From a bacterium (GTDB lineage: Bacteria > Verrucomicrobiota > Verrucomicrobiia > Limisphaerales > UBA11358): DNA of 45,217 nucleotides. The position numbers and the translations under genes were made by a program. The DNA lies in contig JAJXYT010000195.1 of NCBI GenBank assembly GCA_021780375.1, forward strand, positions 1 to 45,217. The letters run 5' to 3'. This document shows, in pieces, positions 7,198 through 15,466 of this stretch. The stretch's first letter is position 1; every line of letters begins with the position of its first letter. A model generated the notes under the pieces. That model searched no databases. It was not told the DNA's origin and worked only from the letters and a program-made list of their open reading frames with translations.

Positions 7198-9453
7198 ATG
7201 CACTGGCTGCAAACGCTTGACATCGCTTTGTTTCATTTCCTCAACGGCTCGTTGAGCAATCCGTTCTTCGACTGGCTCATGCCCCGTCTGAGCGGCGGCG
7301 ACGGTGTCATGCGCTGGTTTGTCTGGTTTGCCCTTGCCGGCATTGTGGGCACGCTCGGTTTCGGTAGTCCCCGCGCCCGGCTGTGCGCTTTGATGATCGC
7401 CCTCGTCGTCGCGCTGGGCGATCCGTTGGTCGTCAACACCATCAAACACCTCATCGAACGTCCACGTCCGTGCAGGGTCCTGCCCGGCGTCATTGAACGA
7501 TTGGGCTGCACTGGTTCCGGCAGCATGCCGTCCGCTCATGCGGCGAACTGGTTCGCCATGACGATGGTCGCGTTTCTTTTTTATCGCCGCAGCCTTTGGT
7601 TGATGCTGCCGATGGCGCTCGCGGTTTCGTTTTCGCGCGTCTATAACGGCGTCCATTATCCCAGCGACGTTTTGGCCGGGATGATTCTGGGCGCCGGCTA
7701 TGCGGCGGCCGGAGTGGTGGCGCTGCAATCCATTTGGAATTTCGCCGGAAGACAATGGTTCCCGCTCTGGCACGCGCAAATGCCGTCGCTTTTGAGTGCC
7801 GAAGGCGGAAGGTGGAAGGCAGAAGTGCAAATTCAAACCTCCGCCAATTCCGAACTCCGAACTCCGAACTCCGAAATGGAATGGCTCCGCCTCGGCTATC
7901 TTCTGGCCCTGGTCATGCTGATAGCGAGCTGGGTTTACCTGGCCAGCGGCACCATCCAGCTCAGCCAGGATGAAGCCTACCAATGGGTCTGGTCCAAACA
8001 CCTCGCGCTGTCGTATTACAGCAAACCGCCGGGCATCGCGCTGATCCAGTTCGCCGGCACCTCGCTCTTCGGCGACAACGAATTCGGTGTCCGGTTTTTT
8101 GCGCCCCTGTTTGCCGGGATACTGAGCGTGATGGTGTTGCGTTTTCTCGCGCGGGAAGTCGGCGCGCGTCCGGCGTTCGGGATGTTGCTCATCGTCCTGG
8201 CCACGCCGCTGCTCGGCCTCGGCACGGTCCTGATGACCATTGATCCGCCGCTGGTGCTCTGCTGGACCTGGGCGATGATCGCGGGCTGGCGCGCGGTTCA
8301 GCCGGATGGACAAATGCGCCACTGGCTGGTGGTCGGTCTGGCCATGGGCCTCGCTTTTCTCTGCAAGTACACCGCCGTGTTTCAAATCATCTGTTGGGCC
8401 ATTTTCTTTGCCCTGGCGCCAAAGTCGCGCATTCATTTGCGGCGGCCGGGTCCGTGGCTGGCGCTGTTGATTTTTCTGGTCTGCACGATGCCGGTGGTGA
8501 TCTGGAACTGCCAGCACGGCTGGAGCACGCTCAATGATGTGGGCGGAGACGCGGGGCTGCACGGGCGCTGGCACCCGACGCTGCGGTATTTCCGGGACTT
8601 TCTGTTTTCGGAAGCGGGCTTGTTGAACCCGATTTTCTTCATCGGTTCGGTATGGGCCATGTTCGCTTTTTGGAAACGGCAGCGCGAGCATCCCGTCCGG
8701 CTTTATCTTTTCTGCATGGGCGCGCCGGTTTTTCTGGGCTACTGGCTTTACTCATTCCATTCGCGCGTACTGCCCAACTGGATCGCCGTCGCCATCATCC
8801 CGATGTTTTGCCTGATGGTCGCTTACTGGGCCGAGCGGCCGCGCCGGGCCAAACCATTTTTGATCATCGGCCTGGCGCTGGGATTTTTCGCCTTTGCCGT
8901 CCTGCATCAGAGCAAACTGGTGGGAAAACTCGCCGGGGATGATCTGCCGCCTGCCAAGGATCCGACCCGCCGGGTACAGGCCTGGAAACAGGAAGCCGCG
9001 CTGGTGGAAACGGAACGTGAAAAATTGCAGCAGGCCGGCCGGCCGGCGTTCATCATTTGCAGTCACTACGGCATCACGGGCTTGTATTCCTTCTACATCC
9101 CCCAGGCGAAAGCGGCGGTTAAATCGGACGAACCGCTGGTTTATGCGATGGATTCCGACACGCCCCACAACCAATTTTATTTCTGGCCGGAATACGACTA
9201 TCTCGAACATCGCCAGGGCCAGAATGCCATTTTTGTCAGCGAAGTGGACCCTTATCCGCTGGGACCCGGCTGGTTCTGGAAATGGCTGAACCACGAGCCG
9301 ATCCACTACGGCAAAATCCCGCCGCCTTCGCCGGCGCCGGAGAAGCTATTGCAACAGTTCGCTTCGGTAACCGACCTCGGCGAGCGCGACGTCACCGTCG
9401 GCGGCCGCGTCTTCCACCGCGTGCATCTCTGGGCCTGTTACCACCTGAAGTAA
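7198..9453 (+). CDS. PAP2 phosphatase fused to an ArnT/PMT-like membrane glycosyltransferase
   Basis: This 751-residue membrane protein has two parts. Residues 1 to about 190 are a PAP2 lipid phosphatase with all three motifs: K83-x6-R90-P91, P111-SA-H114 and S146-R147-x5-H153-x3-D157. After a repetitive hydrophilic linker (about 200-223, from tandem AACTCCG units) comes a GT39/ArnT-like domain with many membrane helices and SQDEAYQWVWSKHLALSYYS, the acidic first-loop motif of lipid-linked sugar transferases. The fusion suggests one protein that uses a polyprenyl-phosphate sugar and dephosphorylates a polyprenyl or lipid pyrophosphate; that coupling is inferred. Acceptor unknown. The downstream glycosylase gene starts 2 nt after its stop. 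Confidence 0.85.
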   Translation: MHWLQTLDIALFHFLNGSLSNPFFDWLMPRLSGGDGVMRWFVWFALAGIVGTLGFGSPRARLCALMIALVVALGDPLVVNTIKHLIERPRPCRVLPGVIERLGCTGSGSMPSAHAANWFAMTMVAFLFYRRSLWLMLPMALAVSFSRVYNGVHYPSDVLAGMILGAGYAAAGVVALQSIWNFAGRQWFPLWHAQMPSLLSAEGGRWKAEVQIQTSANSELRTPNSEMEWLRLGYLLALVMLIASWVYLASGTIQLSQDEAYQWVWSKHLALSYYSKPPGIALIQFAGTSLFGDNEFGVRFFAPLFAGILSVMVLRFLAREVGARPAFGMLLIVLATPLLGLGTVLMTIDPPLVLCWTWAMIAGWRAVQPDGQMRHWLVVGLAMGLAFLCKYTAVFQIICWAIFFALAPKSRIHLRRPGPWLALLIFLVCTMPVVIWNCQHGWSTLNDVGGDAGLHGRWHPTLRYFRDFLFSEAGLLNPIFFIGSVWAMFAFWKRQREHPVRLYLFCMGAPVFLGYWLYSFHSRVLPNWIAVAIIPMFCLMVAYWAERPRRAKPFLIIGLALGFFAFAVLHQSKLVGKLAGDDLPPAKDPTRRVQAWKQEAALVETEREKLQQAGRPAFIICSHYGITGLYSFYIPQAKAAVKSDEPLVYAMDSDTPHNQFYFWPEYDYLEHRQGQNAIFVSEVDPYPLGPGWFWKWLNHEPIHYGKIPPPSPAPEKLLQQFASVTDLGERDVTVGGRVFHRVHLWACYHLK

Positions 9454-9454
9454 C

Positions 9455-10381
9455 ATGGCCGGATCGGAAATTCTCCTGCGGGTTCGGGACTACGACCTGG
9501 CGGCCACGCTGGATTCCGGCCAGGTCTTTCGCTGGCAGGAATACCAGGGCGGCTGGAGCGGCGTCATCGGAAAACATCGGGTGTGGTTGACCCGGGTCCG
9601 TGAGGGTATCCGCGCGGAAACCGCCGCGCCGGTCAAGGATTGGGACTGGCTCCGGGGGTTTTTGCAGACGGAAATTGATTGGGCCGCCATCCTCGAAACT
9701 TTTCCCGATGACGCGCCGATGCGCGCGGCGGTCGCCGCCTGTCACGGCTTGCGCGTGCTGCGGCAGGATCCCTGGGAATGTCTCGCCTCGTTCATTTTGT
9801 CCTCGACCAAGCAGATTGTCCAAATCCGGCAAATCATTTCGCTGCTGTGTGAAAGGTTTGGCGAACCGATTGCCCTGGGAGCGCCGGCATCCTTGCCGGC
9901 GGCATCCGTCTCGTGCGCAGGAACCCGCCGGCAAGATGCCGGCGCTCCCGGAAATGTGCCCGCTTTATTCCACTTGTTTCCGTCTGCGGAAAAAATAGCC
10001 GCCGCAACCGAATCCGAATTGCGCGCGTGCAAGATGGGTTTTCGCGCGCCGCACCTGCTCGCCGCCGCGCGGCAAATCGCCGGCGGCAAATTTGACTTGG
10101 ACCGCCCGCGCCATCTGTCGCTGCCGGAAGCGCGCGCCGAATTGATGAAACTGCGCGGGGTGGGCGGCAAAATCGCCGATTGCGTGTTGCTGTTTGCCTA
10201 CGGTTTTGACGGGGCCTTTCCGGTGGATGTCTGGGTGGAACGAGCCTTGCGCCAGCTCTATTTTCCAGGTCGTCGCGTGACGGCAAAACGCCTGCGCCAT
10301 TTTGCGGCAACGCATTTCGGCCCGCACGCCGGCTGCGCGCAGCAATATCTTTTTCATTACAGGCGGACGAAAATGGCATGA
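9455..10381 (+). CDS. 8-oxoguanine DNA glycosylase/AP lyase, OGG1 type
   Basis: This 308-residue protein has the OGG1 layout: an N-terminal domain with LAATLDSGQVFRW, then a helix-hairpin-helix GPD domain with LRGVGGKIADC and FPVDVWV. K239 is the expected Schiff-base lysine and D258 the conserved aspartate. It removes 8-oxoG from DNA and nicks the strand. Oddly, residues about 142-165 (GAPASLPA... to ...RRQDAGAPG) are encoded by a REP-like palindrome inserted in frame (9877-9949), between the LCERFG helix and the LFPSAEKIA segment. The catalytic regions are intact on both sides, so the enzyme may tolerate it as a surface loop. The gene starts 2 nt after the previous stop. Confidence 0.87.
   Translation: MAGSEILLRVRDYDLAATLDSGQVFRWQEYQGGWSGVIGKHRVWLTRVREGIRAETAAPVKDWDWLRGFLQTEIDWAAILETFPDDAPMRAAVAACHGLRVLRQDPWECLASFILSSTKQIVQIRQIISLLCERFGEPIALGAPASLPAASVSCAGTRRQDAGAPGNVPALFHLFPSAEKIAAATESELRACKMGFRAPHLLAAARQIAGGKFDLDRPRHLSLPEARAELMKLRGVGGKIADCVLLFAYGFDGAFPVDVWVERALRQLYFPGRRVTAKRLRHFAATHFGPHAGCAQQYLFHYRRTKMA
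9877..9949. repeat. Family A palindrome inside the OGG1-type gene
   Basis: GGGAGCGCCGGCATCCTTGC at the left pairs with GCAAGATGCCGGCGCTCCC at the right. It is the same family as 42687-42761, which is intergenic. Here it is translated in frame without a stop and adds about 24 residues to the glycosylase. Confidence 0.8.
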
Positions 10382-10462
10382 ACCACGACCGGCACGAAGC
10401 CCGCAAAAACTTTCTTTCGTGTCATTAGGCGGGTTTCGTGGTTTTAATAGACTCCGTCTTAA

Positions 10463-11278
10463 ATGAAAATTGAAGTGGTTCTGACGCCGGCGGAGCTGCC
10501 CGCCTTGAAACAACGTGATTTGCGCAACGCGGCCTGCGTCGTGTTCGACGTGCTGCGCGCCACCAGCACGTTCGTGACCGCGCTGCACAACGGCGCAAAC
10601 GCCATCGTGCCCGTCGGCGAAATTCCCGAGGCGCTGGCCCGAAGGCAAAAACAGCCGGACGTGTTGCTCGGCGGCGAACGTGACGGCGTCAGAATCCCCG
10701 CGGCGCAAACCGGCGGCATTGATTTTGATCTCGGCAATTCACCGCGCGAATTCACGCCGGAAAAGGTCCGCGGCAAAACCATTGTTTCCACGACCACGAA
10801 CGGCACCCGCGCGTTGCGGGCCGGGGCGGGCGCCAAAACGGTTCTGGCCGCATCATTTTTGAACCTGGCGGCCACGGCGAAATTTCTGCGGCGCCTTTCA
10901 CCCGCGCATGTCGTGCTGGTGTGCGCCGGCACGCGCGAGAACACCGCCCTCGAAGACGTGCTGGCCGCCGGTGCGTTATGTGAAATTCTTGGGGCGCCCC
11001 TCGCCCCGTCCCTCCCCCCGCTTGGGCGGGGAGAGGGTGTCCGAAGGACAGGAGAGGGGTTTCTTCAATTGAGCGATTCGGCGGAAATTGCACGGCGCAC
11101 TTATGCCCAGGCCAAACCCGATCTGGCGGCCACGGTGGCCACTTCGGAAAACGCGCGACGATTGCTGTCTATTCCCGAATTGCGGGAGGATGTTTCGTTT
11201 TGCCTGCAACGCGACATTTTCCCGCTGGTGGCCAGGTTGGCAGCCGATGGCGCTATTCATGGTGGAGCATCAAAATGA
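10463..11278 (+). CDS. comB: 2-phosphosulfolactate phosphatase family protein
   Basis: This 271-residue protein matches ComB: VVFDVLRATSTFVTAL near the N-terminus, LLGGERDG and FDLGNSPREF, then VSTTTNGTRAL and VLVCAGTRENTALEDVLAAGAL. ComB removes phosphate from 2-phosphosulfolactate in archaeal coenzyme M synthesis; in bacteria without coenzyme M its substrate is uncertain. Residues about 179-199 come from a repeat element inserted in frame (10997-11059) in the loop after LCEILGA. The stop overlaps the start of the next gene (ATGA at 11275-11278), so the two are translationally coupled. The 81 bp before the start hold a degenerate inverted repeat around the ACCACGA motif. Confidence 0.85.
   Translation: MKIEVVLTPAELPALKQRDLRNAACVVFDVLRATSTFVTALHNGANAIVPVGEIPEALARRQKQPDVLLGGERDGVRIPAAQTGGIDFDLGNSPREFTPEKVRGKTIVSTTTNGTRALRAGAGAKTVLAASFLNLAATAKFLRRLSPAHVVLVCAGTRENTALEDVLAAGALCEILGAPLAPSLPPLGRGEGVRRTGEGFLQLSDSAEIARRTYAQAKPDLAATVATSENARRLLSIPELREDVSFCLQRDIFPLVARLAADGAIHGGASK
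10997..11059. repeat. GC-rich repeat element inside comB
   Basis: CCCCTCGCCCCGTCCCTCCC at the left and GGGCGGGGAGAGGG plus GGAGAGGGG at the right form a stem-loop. It is read in frame as a Pro/Gly/Arg-rich loop (PLAPSLPPLGRGEGVRRTG). It is not related in sequence to families A-C here. Confidence 0.6.
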
Positions 11279-11781
11279 TCCGACCTTGCACCGCTTCCGA
11301 TGTTCCCGACATTTTCACCATCGTCAACGATGCCGCCCGGGCTTACCAGGGCGTGATCCCTCCCGATCGTTGGCATGAGCCGTATATGCCTTTCGAGGAG
11401 TTGCGGGAAGAAATCAGCCGGGGAGTTGTATTTTGGGGTTACGAAGAAGATCGCCGGCTCGTCGGTATTATGGGAATGCAGCCGGTCAAGGATGTCACAT
11501 TGATCCGGCACGCCTATGTCAAAACGGCGATGCGTAATCACGGCGTGGGCGGGCAATTGCTCAACCATTTGTTGGAGCGGATCGAAGGCAAAATCCTCGT
11601 GGGAACCTGGCAGGCCGCCGGATGGGCCGTCAGGTTTTATCAAAAACATGGATTCCAATTGGTTGGCACAGCAGTGAAGGACCGCTTGCTGAGCACTTAT
11701 TGGCAGATTCCCGAGCGGCAAATGGAAACCTCCGTGGTACTGGTTTGCAACCGGCCCCGTCCGTTATCGGCTGGAGGTTAA
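11275..11781 (+). CDS. GNAT family N-acetyltransferase
   Basis: From ATG 11275 this is a 168-residue GNAT protein. It starts IRPCTASDVPDIFTIVNDAA, and the acetyl-CoA-binding segment VKTAMRNHGVGGQLLNHLL carries the R/Q-x-x-G-x-G/A-like loop (RNHGVGG). WAVRFYQKHGFQLVG is the typical C-terminal GNAT strand. ATG is chosen because it overlaps the comB TGA; the open frame upstream lies inside comB. The acetyl acceptor cannot be told from the sequence. Confidence 0.85.
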   Translation: MIRPCTASDVPDIFTIVNDAARAYQGVIPPDRWHEPYMPFEELREEISRGVVFWGYEEDRRLVGIMGMQPVKDVTLIRHAYVKTAMRNHGVGGQLLNHLLERIEGKILVGTWQAAGWAVRFYQKHGFQLVGTAVKDRLLSTYWQIPERQMETSVVLVCNRPRPLSAGG

Positions 11782-11803
11782 TACAGACTGCCGGAAACCA
11801 TTG

Positions 11804-11974
11804 CTATCCAATGTAATCAACCTGAACGAATCCGACGATTTCATCCACGTTGAAAGCGGCTACCACGGTCTCTCCTTCCCAGAAGAAAATAATCTTGTTG
11901 CCATCCCCCACGGTAGCGGTCTCCGCTTTGACCATAAGGACGCCGGTTTTTGTGACAAGTCGGTAGGTTTTCAT
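11804..11974 (-). CDS. Small conserved-looking hypothetical protein (56 aa)
   Basis: Reading from ATG at 11974 on the minus strand gives 56 residues starting MKTYRLVTKTGVLMVKAE, with KIIFFWEGETVVAAFNVDEI later. The alternation suggests a small all-beta barrel-like fold. The frame is open upstream to 12070, but the downstream start gives the more natural N-terminus. It converges on the GNAT gene with a 22-bp gap. Function unknown. Confidence 0.55.
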   Translation of the reverse strand: MKTYRLVTKTGVLMVKAETATVGDGNKIIFFWEGETVVAAFNVDEIVGFVQVDYIG

Positions 11975-12141
11975 ATAATTATGGTTTAACCACTTCGGAT
12001 AAAATTCACAAGCTTTTCCCCATCCCAATGTAATCCAGCTTGGATTACAGAGCCCAATCCAGTACAACAATTACCGAGAAATCAATTACGGCATACAACC
12101 CGATAATCATCAACCGCATGGTATTTCAACTTTAACCCTTT

Positions 12142-12687
12142 ATGGTCCCCTCCAATCTCCCCAACGTTCCGGGTGCCTGGTACATTCGCGTGCTGCAAAA
12201 ACCCGTCACGTCCGTCGGCCTGGCAGCCCTCTGCCTCGCCCTCGACTTTTTAATTGGACCCTACATCATTTTCCCAATCACCTTTATCATTCCTGTGGCC
12301 GTTTCCGCCTGGTTCGGTCGCTCGCACTATGCTTATTCCCTGGCAATCATCCAACCGCTGATTCGCCTTGGCTTTGCATTCGATTGGCAACCTCCTTGGA
12401 GCTTTTCCATCTCCATGATCAATACCGCCATTCGCATTGCCGTCCTGGTGTTTTTTGCCTACCTGATCAGCCGGACCGCCCGCCAGACGCGTGAGCTGGC
12501 CAGACGGGTCAACTTGTTGGAAGGCATTCTGCCCATTTGCAGCCTGTGCAAAAAAATCCGCGACGAGCACGGCGACTGGCAGCCGGTGGAAATTTATGTT
12601 TCGAACCGCTCGGAAGCCCTGTTCAGTCACAGTCTTTGTCCGGGCTGCCTGAAACGCGATTACCGACACGTGCAGACTGTTGGCTGA
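12142..12687 (+). CDS. Membrane protein with a C-terminal two-CxxC segment
   Basis: This 181-residue protein has about four membrane helices (residues 25-118, e.g. LAALCLALDFLIGPYIIFP and FSISMINTAIRIAVLVFFAY). A short coiled segment (RQTRELARRVNLLEG) follows, then a C-terminal tail with CSLCKKIRDEHGDWQPVE and LCPGC. That tail pattern is familiar from the ends of some PAS and receiver-domain sensor proteins and its two CxxC pairs could bind a metal. There is no kinase or cyclase domain, so it resembles a signalling input without an output. The function is not known. It stands alone, convergent with mqnD. Confidence 0.7.
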   Translation: MVPSNLPNVPGAWYIRVLQKPVTSVGLAALCLALDFLIGPYIIFPITFIIPVAVSAWFGRSHYAYSLAIIQPLIRLGFAFDWQPPWSFSISMINTAIRIAVLVFFAYLISRTARQTRELARRVNLLEGILPICSLCKKIRDEHGDWQPVEIYVSNRSEALFSHSLCPGCLKRDYRHVQTVG

Positions 12688-12741
12688 AATTCCCGGTGCG
12701 GTTTGCAAACCGGTTTCTGCTTCGAATCAGCGTCTCCGCGA

Positions 12742-13593
12742 TTAAACGACAAATTCCAGTTCCTGCCGGTGCGGAATCAGTCCGCGCTCAAACGCCTGTC
12801 CCAGGAACCGGCGAATGGATTCCCGGCCCCGCTCGCCGTAATCGAGCGTCCAATGGTTGACGTACATGCCAACGAACTTGTCGGCGAGGTCGCGTCCCAT
12901 GTCGCGCGCGTACGGCAAGGCGTGCTGCACCGCCTCGGCGCGGTGGTCGAGGCTGAATTGAATGCTCGCGGCCAGAATTCCGGCAATGGTTTTGCGCGCG
13001 TCCGGCGAGAATTTTTTGTGGATGACATTGCCGCCCAGCGGCAGCGGCAGGCCGTCGTTTTCCTTCCCCCACCACACGCCGAGATCTTCGCAAACCACCA
13101 GTCCCTCATTCCGATAGGTCAACTGGCCCTCATGAATGAGGAGGCCCACGTCGGCCTGACCGGCGCGGACGGTTTTGAAAATCTGGTCGAACGGCACCAC
13201 CACGTAATTGAATTCCTTCGCGCTTTGGCCGAGCCAGAGTTGCAGCGCCAGAAAGGCGCTGGTCATCGTGCCTGGCACGGCGATTTTTTTGCCGGCGACT
13301 TCCGCCCGGGAAAACTTCTGCCTGGCCACAAGCATCGGGCCGTAACCGTCACCCATGCTCGCGCCACTGGGCAACAACGCGTAGCGGTCGCTGACATAAG
13401 CGTAGGCGTGCAGGCTGATGGCCGTGATGTCCAGCTCGCCGCGCGTGGCGCGTTCGTTCAACGTCTGGATATCCTGCAAAACATGCTCGAAACGGAAGCC
13501 ATGCGTCGGAATCAAATCCTTCGCCAGCGCGTAAAACATGAAAGCGTCGTCGGGATCGGGCGAGTGCCCCAGCGTCAACGTCGTCGGTTGCAT
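12742..13593 (-). CDS. mqnD: 1,4-dihydroxy-6-naphthoate synthase (futalosine menaquinone pathway)
   Basis: This 283-residue protein has the MqnD/MqnA periplasmic-binding-like fold. It starts LTLGHSPDPDDAFMFYAL, the MqnD signature, followed by ITAISLHAYAY, GDGYGPMLVA and DVGLLIHEGQLTY. The enzyme converts cyclic dehypoxanthine futalosine to 1,4-dihydroxy-6-naphthoate in the cytoplasm. It implies the genome makes menaquinone by the futalosine route. Other mqn genes are not in the window. Length is typical and no catalytic segment appears to be missing. Confidence 0.92.
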   Translation of the reverse strand: MQPTTLTLGHSPDPDDAFMFYALAKDLIPTHGFRFEHVLQDIQTLNERATRGELDITAISLHAYAYVSDRYALLPSGASMGDGYGPMLVARQKFSRAEVAGKKIAVPGTMTSAFLALQLWLGQSAKEFNYVVVPFDQIFKTVRAGQADVGLLIHEGQLTYRNEGLVVCEDLGVWWGKENDGLPLPLGGNVIHKKFSPDARKTIAGILAASIQFSLDHRAEAVQHALPYARDMGRDLADKFVGMYVNHWTLDYGERGRESIRRFLGQAFERGLIPHRQELEFVV

Positions 13594-14006
13594 CGGCGGA
13601 AACTAATTCAAATGACGCGGACTGTCACGACGAGAAGGTTCACGGCGGCCGGTAATTCGAAGATTCAGGCGGGGCGGGCAGGTCTGCCGGCTCGCTCCGA
13701 CCCGTACCGCCGCCCGGTTTATTCCAGGATGCGTGACCAAAAACTTCCGCGCCGGATTGCGGTTGAATGCACGGTCGCTTTTTCGTCACTTTCCTCTTCC
13801 CTTCAAAAGTGTTTGCTATAGTCTCCGGCCTTATGAACCCGGAAGTACCACTTTTTCGGCCGTGCCCGGCTCCGGGTGGTTTATCGGCCGCGCCAGCCCC
13901 AATCCACTTGTAACCCCGATTTCACCGGTCTCGTCTGTTACTCAGCCAAAAATGGATTCAACTGAAACACAACCAAACGCAAACAATCCCAGCCACAGGA
14001 GTCATC
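13594..14006. other. Intergenic region with a possible promoter
   Basis: These 413 bp separate the divergent mqnD and DUF2911 genes. Open frames here look like chance ORFs of skewed composition. TATAGT at 13817-13822 within TTTGCTATAGTCTCC resembles a -10 box, but I could not pair it with a good -35. CAGGAG at 13996-14001, 5 nt before ATG 14007, is a good ribosome binding site. Otherwise I see nothing. Confidence 0.4.
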
Positions 14007-14558
14007 ATGAACAAACACCTATCCCTGCTCGCGGTCGCCGCCGTGGCCCTGCTGAGCGCCTGGCCGGCCATGGCCCAACGCCAACGGCTCAGCCCGCACG
14101 AAACCATCAGCGCCGTCATTGACGGCAACCGGGTCACCATTACTTATGGCCGTCCCTACACCACCAAACCCGGAACGACCGAGGCCCGCAAAATCTGGGG
14201 CGGACTGGTGCCCTATGGGAAACCCTGGCGCCTGGGGGCGGACGAGGCCACGACCCTCATCACGCAGAAAGCCATCGAAATGGGCGGCCAGGCCATTCCC
14301 GCGGGGGCTTACACCCTTTACATGCTGCCGGAGGAAAACGGCGCGTCTCAACTGGCCATCAGCAAGCGCCTCGGCGGCTGGGGCATCCCCGTGGACACCT
14401 CGCACGACCTGGCGCGGGTTGACCTGAAAAAGGAAGCCTTGGATAAACCGGTGGACCAGTTCACCGTAGCCGTGGCGAAAAATCCGTCCGGTGGCGGCGT
14501 CTTGAAGCTGATGTGGGAGAACACCGAATTTTCCGTGCCTTTCACCGTCAAGAAGTAA
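14007..14558 (+). CDS. Exported DUF2911 protein
   Basis: This 183-residue protein has a Sec signal peptide (MNKHLSLLAVAAVALLSAWP, likely cleaved after AMA) and one DUF2911 domain: VTITYGRPYTTKPGT, then RKIWGGLVPYGKPWRLGADEAT, IPAGAYTLYMLP and VDQFTVAV. The molecular role of DUF2911 is not established. It is followed 27 bp later by a longer DUF2911 paralogue, so the two are probably co-transcribed and may form a pair in the periplasm. CAGGAG precedes the start. Confidence 0.85.
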   Translation: MNKHLSLLAVAAVALLSAWPAMAQRQRLSPHETISAVIDGNRVTITYGRPYTTKPGTTEARKIWGGLVPYGKPWRLGADEATTLITQKAIEMGGQAIPAGAYTLYMLPEENGASQLAISKRLGGWGIPVDTSHDLARVDLKKEALDKPVDQFTVAVAKNPSGGGVLKLMWENTEFSVPFTVKK

Positions 14559-14584
14559 TTCGACCAAATCCAACCATCGAACCC

Positions 14585-15466
14585 ATGAACGCAAAACCGT
14601 TGCTTTGTTCGCTGGCATTTGTCTGCGGGCTGGTCTTTGTGTCACGGTTGTCGGCGCAAACTCCCCGGATTGACTTCCCGGCCGCCAGTCCCGCTTGCAC
14701 GCTCAAACAGCGCGTCGGTCTGACGGACATTCAAGTTGACTATTCGCGCCCCGGCGTGAAAGGCCGCCCGATCTTTGGCGGCATCGTTCCCTACGGCCAG
14801 GTCTGGCGCACCGGCGCCAATCAGGCCACCCGGCTCACCTTCAGCACGCCGGTCAAACTGGAGGGGCATGAAATCCCCGCCGGCACCTATGCGCTCTTCA
14901 CCATCCCCGGTGAGAACGAGTGGACGATCATCATCAACAAAAACGCGAAGCAATGGGGCGCCTTTCAATACAACCAGAAGGATGATGTCGTGCGATTCAA
15001 GGTGAAACCGGTGACGTTGACGGACACACGCGTCGAAACCTTCACCATCGAATTGAACTACGTTCGCGACGAATCGGCGGCGCTCACGCTGGTTTGGGAC
15101 CAGACGGTGGTCCCGATCCGGCTGGAAGTGGAGGTGGCCGGCAAGTTGGTCCCGCAAATCGAGGCGGCCATGGCGGCGCCCGGCAAAAAATCGGACGGCC
15201 TTTATTTTCAAGCCGCCACGTTCTACTACGACCACCACCGGGATCTGAAGCAGGCCCTCGGCTGGGTCAACGCCGGTCTCGCGGACAATCCCCGGATCGC
15301 CTTTGAAATGCTCCACCTGAAGGCCGAGATTCTGGCCAGACTGGGAGACAAGGAAAACGCAATTGCGGCGGCCAAACGATCCACCGAATTGGCGCTGAAA
15401 GCCGAAGGCCCCGCCAGTTCATTCCCGAAAATGAACCAGGACCTCATCTCCAGCTTGCAGGAATGA
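14585..15466 (+). CDS. Exported DUF2911 protein with helical C-terminal extension
   Basis: Starting at ATG 14585 this is 293 residues. A signal peptide (residues 1 to about 25, ending RLSAQ) precedes a DUF2911 domain (about 40-190: IQVDYSRPGVKGRPIFGGIV, WRTGANQATRLTFSTP, IPAGTYALFTIPG). The last 90 residues (YYDHHRDLKQALGWVNAGL, HLKAEILARLGDKENAIAAA) look like two or three TPR-like helical hairpins, which usually mediate protein binding. Paralogous to the preceding gene. Its stop overlaps the start of the PIG-L gene by ATGA (15463-15466). Confidence 0.85.
   Translation: MNAKPLLCSLAFVCGLVFVSRLSAQTPRIDFPAASPACTLKQRVGLTDIQVDYSRPGVKGRPIFGGIVPYGQVWRTGANQATRLTFSTPVKLEGHEIPAGTYALFTIPGENEWTIIINKNAKQWGAFQYNQKDDVVRFKVKPVTLTDTRVETFTIELNYVRDESAALTLVWDQTVVPIRLEVEVAGKLVPQIEAAMAAPGKKSDGLYFQAATFYYDHHRDLKQALGWVNAGLADNPRIAFEMLHLKAEILARLGDKENAIAAAKRSTELALKAEGPASSFPKMNQDLISSLQE

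Noticed and set aside
7799-7875. Tandem AACTCCG repeat as a frameshift or split between two genes
   Set aside because: The frame runs through the repeat without a stop and both domains are in the same frame, so it is treated as a linker in one gene.
7159-8691. Minus-strand ORF of 510 residues opposite the PAP2/glycosyltransferase gene
   Set aside because: Rich in Arg, Gln, His and Pro with no recognisable domain; a shadow of a high-GC gene.
12703-13821. Plus-strand ORF of 372 residues opposite mqnD
   Set aside because: mqnD on the other strand has clear family motifs; this translation has none.
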